DNA of 64,000 nucleotides from Selaginella moellendorffii. Its lineage: Eukaryota; Streptophyta; Lycopodiopsida; Selaginellales; Selaginellaceae. Numbering within the stretch: position 1 is the stretch's first letter; the number at the start of each line of letters is the position of its first letter. The translations under genes were made by a program, and so were the position numbers. The stretch covers positions 1,380,733 through 1,444,732 of the forward strand of contig NW_003314264.1 in NCBI RefSeq assembly GCF_000143415.4. The letters are read 5' to 3'. The notes beneath the pieces are model-generated. The model did no database searches, was not told where the DNA came from, and was given only the letters and a program-made list of their open reading frames with translations. Shown piece after piece: positions 57,430-64,000 of the stretch.

Positions 57430-58300
57430 GACTTCTAATCCTTTATGCTAACATCTATTGTTTTATTGACAAACATCTTTTTTGTTTTTCTTTCTTGTGG
57501 TTTTTAGCCAATTCACCATAGGTCTCATGTTCTCATTTTTGCTGTAGTTATTTTCATCGCTCCAATTGCTTGTTAAATTGTGCCAACCTCCTCTACCAAA
57601 AGCAATTGGAAGTTCTTGCTGTCCCCCAATGCCTTTCAGCCTCCTTTGTGTCTTCATTAGAAGCAATTGTCTACTTGTCATGCAATCATTCAAACCTACA
57701 ACCAAAATTGGTGAGTACAAAAAGGAAAACTAATTTGAAAATGTGGCACCAATAAATTCAAAGAACTTTGTTAGATTTGTGATTCCATGTCTAGCTCTAC
57801 ACACTAAAAAACACTATTATCATTTTCCTTTGCTTCATGAGCATTAGCATTACTAGTCATGTGTTCAACATTGTGTTCTTTTATATTTCCTTCTTTGTCG
57901 CTTTCTTATTCTACATATGCCACATTTCTTATGAATGTTGGCAAAGTAGTTCCATTAGATGTTTTTGAAAGAATAGCAAAGGAATATTAAGCTTCTGAAA
58001 TGTTAGGAATTTAATTATAGCCAATATGCATAAACTTTTTTCTGGAAATGTGTTACTGTTATTGTTATTATTGCCAATCAAAGCCCAAGAAGTTACTATA
58101 TAGTAGCATGGCTTGAGGGAGCTCTCACCAAACTTGAGTACCTTAAAAAGGACAATCAGGCCATTCGACTTGTGTGATCTCTTGAGAAACAACTTGCCTA
58201 TGAGCATTCTCCAGTGGGATTGCTAAATAGAGGTTTCTAGATTTTCTCCCTATAACATATTGAGTTATCTCTAGAAGAAAGGCATTGCTAAATCTCCAAG
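57430..58300. repeat. Long direct repeat, right copy
   Basis: Partner of 52840-53650 (same order and orientation, moderate divergence with small indels). Its right end, near GATCTTGATGCAAGTTCATT, joins directly to the rRNA-like sequence; the left copy also has GATCTTGATGCAAGTTCATTTAG at its right end. Confidence 0.6.
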
Positions 58301-58330
58301 AATTCTATGATCTTGATGCAAGTTCATTGT

Positions 58331-61198
58331 AAGCTCCTGAGTTTGGACTTCCCGGGAGGTTTAAAGGACCCTGCTGCATCACGAATCTCTTTTGGCGAGT
58401 CGGGCTGTTTGGGAATGCAGCCTTAAGTGGGTGGTAAATTCCATCCAAGGCTAAATGCTGGTGAGAGACCGATAGTGCACAAGTACCGCGAGGGAAAGAT
58501 GAAAAAGACTTTGAAAAGAGAGTTAAAAAGTGCTTGAAATTGCTAGGAGGGAAGCGAATGGATGCCTTGTGCGCCCCTTGGTTGTGTGTGGAACGGCGAG
58601 AGCTGGTCTGCCAAGAAATGCAAGGGGCTGTCCAGCATGGGAGGACGCGGCGGGATAACGGCTTGTGAGCCTCTGGCTTGCCAATGCCACTGCCGCCTCT
58701 AAAAATGGCAGAGTGCTCTGGTGCCCCACCAGATGCTGGAACTTGGGCGTTCCATCCGACCTGTCTTGAAACACGGACCAAGGAGTCTAACATGTATGCG
58801 AGTCTGTGGGTGTTAAACCCATACAAGCGAAAGGAAACTAATTCATGGGATCCCCTTCTGGGGTGCACCACGGACCGATCTTGATCTTTTGAGAAGGGTT
58901 TGAGTGTTAGCATACCTGCTGGGACCCGAAAGATGGTGAACTATGCCTGAGCAGGGCGAAGCCAGAGGAAACTCTGGTGGAGGCTCGTAGCGATACTGAC
59001 GTGCAAATCGTTCGTCAGACTTGGGTATAGGGGCGAAAGACTAATCAAACCATCTAGTAGCTGGTACCCTCCAAAGTTTCCCTCAGGATAGCTAGAGCTC
59101 TTGCTGAGTTTTATCGGGTAAAGCGAATGATTAGAGGCATCGGGGGTGAAACACCCTCGACCTATTCTCAAACTTTAAATAGGTAAAGCAGCCGGGGTTG
59201 CTCTGTTGAGCCCCGGCCGTGAATGCAAGCTCCAAGTGGGCCATTTTTGGTTAAGAAAATCGACTAGGCTGTTTTCAGTACATTCGTCCGAGGTGTAGGA
59301 TCATTTGCCCGATAACCCGGTACCGACCACGACCAAAACGACTTCCCTAAGCAATTCCTATGTCACCTCCTATGGTTTGGGTGTTCGGGGGGTACCTGTA
59401 TCATGGAAGACGAGGATTAGTAATGCAATCTCTACTAGCTCTATCTCTCATTTTGTGAAAGTACGAAGCTAAGTTTCAAAACTGAACTGAGATTTGCACG
59501 ACTGATGCTCGCGAGCCAATGTACTCACGTACATGCCTGGGCCGCACATCAGAAGTGACTTCCAAAGATTAGAACTAAGGAACATGCTCAACCTGATCAC
59601 TATCCGTTGACTCATGGATCTCGCCATCTGGACCAGTCGCTGTCATCCCGTCTTTTTTCTAAGCAGATGATTAGAAGCTGGAACAGTCGAGAGTACAAGC
59701 ACTACCTGGGCAGAGTTAGTGAGAGCCGCTTGTGTCGTTGTGGTGTTTAGTTCCAGCGCTCTGGCCGAGAGAGATTCCTACAGGCCAAGGGTAAAAAACT
59801 GCAGAAAAACGAATCATTTGTACCCGTTTTTGCATGGCCAGGAATGCAGTAGTGAGATTCCTCGCGACCTTAGTGGTGGGTGTAAGCTCGTTTTGAGCTA
59901 TCCCCAAACAAACACTTCGTTGGCACTGCTCATTCTTGCGGTGTGCAACGAAGTGGCTGTTGATCCTGGAGTGGGCGAGAATTGTGTGTGGTTGTGCTAG
60001 CGCACAGCCTTGCAATGGCCCAAGCTTGCTCTGCTTGTGGATGCGCTCCTGGAGAATGCGGCGGCGGCGGATGCAAGCGAGAAACCCTAACATTAGGGTT
60101 TTTCCCGTTGCTTCATACCTTTCGGTGTGAGAAAATCCAGCACCCACAGCCATGAAGTCGAATAGCTATAGCTTGTAATTAGGTTTGCCTATCTGTATAG
60201 CATGTTTCTTTGCGCGAGATTCTGTGAGGAATCCAAGGTTTTGTTTTTTACCATACCACGTCTACTCATGTATCCCATTAGTTTATTCATGGGGAAAACC
60301 AGAGTTTTCTGTAAGTAAGGTTTCCTTAAAAATTATTTTTAAGGAAGACCTTCCTGTGATTAAGGCGTGGGATATGTCTCACAATGAGAGAACAGCAACT
60401 TGTGTTGTTTTTTTAAAATTTACCAATCAAAACACAGTTGTAGTCAAAGGTGTGCTTACATATTTTAGTTCAACGCATAACCAAGGACTGCATGGTAAGT
60501 TTGGGGGAACTAATTCTTTTGTTTTTCACAGTCCAAAAAGGCATAAATATCAAATCTATTATGTTTCGATATGATGCTAAAGTGATGGATAGTCTTGTCT
60601 AGAAGACAGAGTTCCTGGTGCTCAGCTTGAGTTTGCTGAGTCGTCGAGCTGTGGTGGCCTATTGGCCGGTTCTCTCCAGATGTCAAAGAGAATTTCCAAG
60701 ACTGCTTGCACCGGTGTCAGGGGGCTGGTGAGAATGATACGATCCAGACCACTAAGGATGAGTCGTCTCAATGCATAGCGATGGAATCCTTTTTCCACGA
60801 AGCATTCAACGAGATTATCAATCTCAAGGACGATACCACCGGTGGTATTAATCAGATAGAAAAGTGCAAAGACTTGCCCCAGGATTACTTTGGATGAGTT
60901 TGCAACGGGCCGGTTTGAATCTCGATGAATGTACAGCGAGACTTTGAATGAAAGTGATCGGTGCTTGTCATATTTTGTGGTTAAGAAAGTACCATCAACC
61001 CGTATGATCTGGATCTGAAGGCTCAAGAAGTGAGCGGACAGATTCACAAGCGAGCCATCCGTGCCTATGAAGCAGAACTGGCGATGCAGGATGAACCGAA
61101 AGCCGGGCTACGGTGCCAAAGTGCGCGCTAACCCAGATCCCACAAAGGGTGTTGATTGATTAAGACAGCAGGACGGTGGTCATGGAAGTCGAAATCCA

Positions 61199-61229
<31 letters not shown>

Positions 61230-62158
61230 TCAACTAGCCCCGAAAATGGATGGCGCTTAAGCGCGTGGCCTATGCCCGGCCATCGCGGCGATTGCGAGGC
61301 CCCGATGATTAGGAGGGCGTGGGGGTTGTGGTACAGCTCTGGGCACGAGCCTAAGTGAAATGGCCCCTAGTGCAGATCTTGGTGGTAGTAGCAAGTATTC
61401 AAATGAGAACTTTGAAGACTGAAGTGGAGAAAGGTTCCATGTGAATAGCAATTGGACATGGGTTAGTCAATCCTAAGAGATGGGGAAATCCTGTGTGAAG
61501 GGCGCAATGCGCTCCGCCCATCGAAAGGGAAGCGGGTTAATATTCCCAGGCAGTGGGCGGTAACGCCGACGAATCTAGAGACACTGGCGGGGGCCCCGGG
61601 AAGAGTTATCTTTTCTTTTTAACAGCCTGCCGACCCTAAAATCAGTTCAACCAGAGATAGGGTCTCACGGCCGGCAGAGCACCGCACGTCTTGCGGTGTC
61701 TGGTGCGCCCCTGGCGGTCCTTGAAAATCTGGAGGAGCGAGTGTTGAGCTTGCCCAGTCATACTCATAACCGCATCAGGTCTCCAAGGTGAGCAGCCTCT
61801 AGTCGATGGAACAATGTAGGTAAGGGAAGTCGGCAAAATGGATCCATAACTTCGGGAAAAGGATTGGCTCTGAGGGTTGGGCTTAGGGGTCTGCGGCTTG
61901 ACCCTGTAGGCTGCTGGTGGTCTGCCCGAGCTGCTTGCGCGGCGAGGGCGGGCCCCGGCGTGCCGACCTGGTGAGGGACGCAGAACGCCCCTCCCCGTGG
62001 GGGGCATTCCCTAGGCATCGAACAACCGACTTAGAACTGGAACAGACAAGGGGAATCCGACTGTTTAATTAAAACAAAGCATTGCGATGGTCTCTGCGGA
62101 TGTTGACGCAATGTGATTTCTGCCTAGTGCTCTGAATGTCAAAGTGAAGAAATTCAAC

Positions 62159-62231
<73 letters not shown>

Positions 62232-62317
62232 TGCGCATGAATGGATTAATGAGATTCCCACTATCCCTATCTACTATCTAGCGAAACCACATCCAAGGGA
62301 ACGGGCTTGGAAGAATC

Positions 62318-62357
<40 letters not shown>

Positions 62358-62362
62358 ACTTT
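58331..62362 (+). rRNA. Partial, degenerate nuclear 28S rRNA copy with an insertion
   Basis: Large-subunit rRNA from domain I/D2 (GGTAAATTCCATCC, GACCGATAGTGCACAAGTACC) to just after AGCTTGACTCTAGTCCGACT near 62360. It lacks the 5' about 330 nt and all of the 3' part (perhaps a third of the molecule). It is interrupted between GGCCATTTTTGG and CAGAACTGGCG by 59256-61072. At several positions that are invariant in functional plant 28S it has CpG-type changes (for example GGGGGTGAAACACCCTCG where GGGGGCGCAACGCCCTCG is usual), so it is most likely an rDNA pseudogene rather than a working gene. Confidence 0.85.
59256..61072. other. 1.8-kb insertion inside the 28S copy
   Basis: Sits exactly between adjoining 28S bases (TTGGTTAAG on the left, AAGCAGAACTGG on the right), perhaps with a 3-bp AAG duplication. 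It contains a divergent AAACCCTAACATTAGGGTTT palindrome-like telo-box pair at 60082-60103 and a 141-codon open frame at 61047-60622 (minus strand) with coding-like text (IVLEIDNLVECFVEKGFHRY) that I cannot place. No reverse transcriptase or intron core recognised. Confidence 0.6.
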
Positions 62363-62605
62363 GTTAAATAGGGTATTTTATTTTCCAGTAAAAAACCAAA
62401 AAGACTGGGCATGGTTTTGTTGGGTACAAATCCAGCTAAAGAGCCTTTACCTAGAGGAGCCTACAATGGAAGTACCTACGGAAAGGGGGGTTGCTCGCGA
62501 GCTGGTGCCCGAAGGTCTTCCTAGATGTGACACTTGGAACCATTCATCCGGCGGTGTCCACATCCATTCCCGAGTACCTGCCTCCCCTTGCTTCCACAAA
62601 AAATG
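62363..62605. other. Junction sequence between 28S copy and LINE
   Basis: No longer rRNA-like after TCCGACTTTGT. Could be the LINE 3' UTR (the element is on the minus strand) or captured DNA. No gene seen. Confidence 0.35.
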
Positions 62606-64000
62606 CTAGATCTGTGCCTCTTTTTTTGCTTTTTCTGGACCATTTCTCCATCCTCTCTTTTCCAGCTGTAGGACACGGGCTGCTGCTGCAGTTATCATTC
62701 TAGTCCACACCCGTGATGCCACCACCCTTGGTCCTTCTTCCTTGTCATTGAAAATCCTGTTACACCAGGCTTTCCACACTTCCCACATTGTAATTCCTCG
62801 CAATAGATCTACTATCTCTGATGGAATTCCCTCTGTGTCTGTTCTCGTTGTGTTGAGCTGATCGAACCACGGTGCCTCTTCTTCTTTTGAGGACCATTTC
62901 CAAGAGTCTGTTCCATTTCTCATTCCTGTAGCAGCTTCGCCCCACACTGCTGCTTCATACGTGAGGCACACTTGTCTTTGGGAGTGTTGTTGCAGCAACC
63001 AGCACGTGCTTCTCCACACGTCTTGTGTGCTTTCACATTCCCATAGTATGTGCCTTTGTGTCTCCCTCGCTCCGCATTTATCACATGTTTGGTCCAAGAG
63101 ATGTATATTCCGCTTAGATGGTAGTCGGTCTTGCATTGTCAACCACATAAAATATCTTGTTTTTGCTGCCCACTGTCCATTCCGTAGTCCTTTTAAAGTC
63201 TCTTGTTGCATCCTGTCTTGTATGTTAGCTCGTTTCATCCTTGATATCAGCAGCGAGTCACTGCGCGGGCAAATAAGCCTTCTTCCCAATCTTGTTTCGT
63301 ATGCAAAGAACTCTTCTTTTTTTCACCCTTGCCAATTCCATTCCATTGGATCCCAGGTCAGCTCACTTAATTTTTGTTGCCTAAACCAGTACATCCTAGC
63401 TACTAGGCCTTCCGATATCTTCGGGTCCATTGTTGCTGTTTTCTTATCCATTTTTATAACTCGTATCGGCTCTGCTCTTGACATGTCTGGTCGTGGACTT
63501 TCCTCGGGCACCTTGTATGGTAATAGTCGACCTGCCACCCTGACTTCGAAGACAACACACTTTGCCTGGTCTTGAGTTGCCGTATATATCACCTTTTCCT
63601 CGGCTATCCACCATGCTGGTGTCGTTTCTCTGACTTCCCTAATGCTCTGTTTGCAGTTCCTTCGTGCTCCTTCAAAGGCTGTTTCGAACTTTTTCAAGCG
63701 GTGTGCTGAAATTTCCAGCCCGTAGAAAGCTTTTAGTCTATCTCTGTTCATTTCTGTTTCCCCCACTTTTATTATCGAGTTGGCTTCTGCAAATGTTCTC
63801 ATCCCAACCCTGTGGAGATCCCGGCATACCTTGTCTATTTCTCTGTTCCCTGTTTCCCCCAGACTTTTCCCTTTATACTGAAACAGCTTATTAAGGAATA
63901 TTGGTTGTTGGTCCACCTTGTAACTGTTTGCCGGTTTTCTTTTTTCCATCTTGCTCTTGAGTTCTTTCCATAGCCTGAATAATTTTCCAGAGAACGTATT
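62606..64000 (-). mobile_element. Non-LTR (LINE) retrotransposon, C-terminal part of ORF2
   Basis: 63289-62606 encodes the reverse-transcriptase zinc-binding domain found at the C-terminus of plant LINE ORF2: WAAKTRYFMWLTMQDRLPSK, then CDKCGARETQRHILWECES (CxxC...HxxxxC) and VWRSTCWLL. A second open frame, 63949-63323, lies upstream with ORF2-like text (ALK-rich helical linker, AWWIAEEKVIYTAT). The two are in different frames with a short gap, so one frameshift is needed. The element continues past the right edge, so its polymerase core is outside the window. The family is unknown. Confidence 0.7.

Noticed and set aside
59716-60153. 145-codon open frame in the 28S insertion
   Set aside because: No domain, composition not coding-like, overlapped by other frames.
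61642-62018. Minus-strand open frames opposite the 28S copy
   Set aside because: They lie in conserved rRNA sequence; rRNA explains the DNA.
62100-62290. R1/R2 retrotransposon insertion in 28S
   Set aside because: The R2 site (TTAAGGTAGCC) and the R1 site (GAGATTCCCAC) are both uninterrupted.
1-64000. CRISPR arrays, bacterial operons, riboswitches, tRNA genes
   Set aside because: Nothing of the kind seen; introns and gene families are eukaryotic, and I found no tRNA cloverleaf that I could support.

Overview
The window looks like nuclear DNA of a vascular plant, most probably a lycophyte of the Selaginella moellendorffii type (inference). Reasons: plant-only families (filament-like plant protein, PLS-type PPR proteins, plant ABCC transporter), very compact genes with canonical introns of only about 45-80 bp, closely packed divergent and convergent gene pairs, and many PPR genes as in lycophytes with heavy organellar RNA editing. 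No database search was possible; names rest on recognised motifs and on exon models that I checked for reading-frame closure.

Layout. 0.4-5.2 kb: 19-exon short-type ABCC (MRP) transporter. 5.3-9.9 kb: AT-rich DNA with an inverted-repeat element, loose minus-strand exons and a broken P-loop NTPase gene. 10-21.7 kb: intronless PPR gene, inositol polyphosphate multikinase, a 1,427-aa coiled-coil filament-like plant protein, an unplaced gene fragment and RAD51D. 21.8-34.3 kb: a dense gene island with nucleoporin NDC1, ALG11 mannosyltransferase, CCT4 chaperonin, a UBP3/4-type ubiquitin protease, nuclear-encoded plastid IF-1 and a small acidic protein. Interleaved with these are four minus-strand paralogs of an unrecognised secreted Gly/Pro-rich protein family that share one gene structure.

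34.4-56.3 kb: a duplicated and rearranged zone. One block (PPR gene with a DUF3820-like head, then a plastid TPR-like gene, then a convergent 886-aa 2-oxoglutarate oxygenase-like gene) is present once nearly complete (42.7-48.7 kb) and as decayed partial copies at 34.4-36 kb, 40.5-42.3 kb and, inverted, at 53.8-56.3 kb. A very AT-rich gap (36-40.5 kb) holds a Ty3/gypsy polymerase relic riddled with stops.

56.4-64 kb: repeats, then a degenerate 5'-truncated 28S rRNA copy split by a 1.8-kb insertion and broken at its 3' side, followed by the C-terminal part of a non-LTR (LINE) reverse transcriptase running off the right edge.

Housekeeping genes cover ER N-glycosylation (ALG11), protein folding (CCT4), ubiquitin removal (UBP), recombination repair (RAD51D), nuclear pore assembly (NDC1) and plastid translation (IF-1). 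There is no operon-like logic. Shared short intergenic promoters are the main local coupling. The best candidate for something undescribed is the secreted Gly/Pro-rich/helical family at 23.7-32.9 kb.
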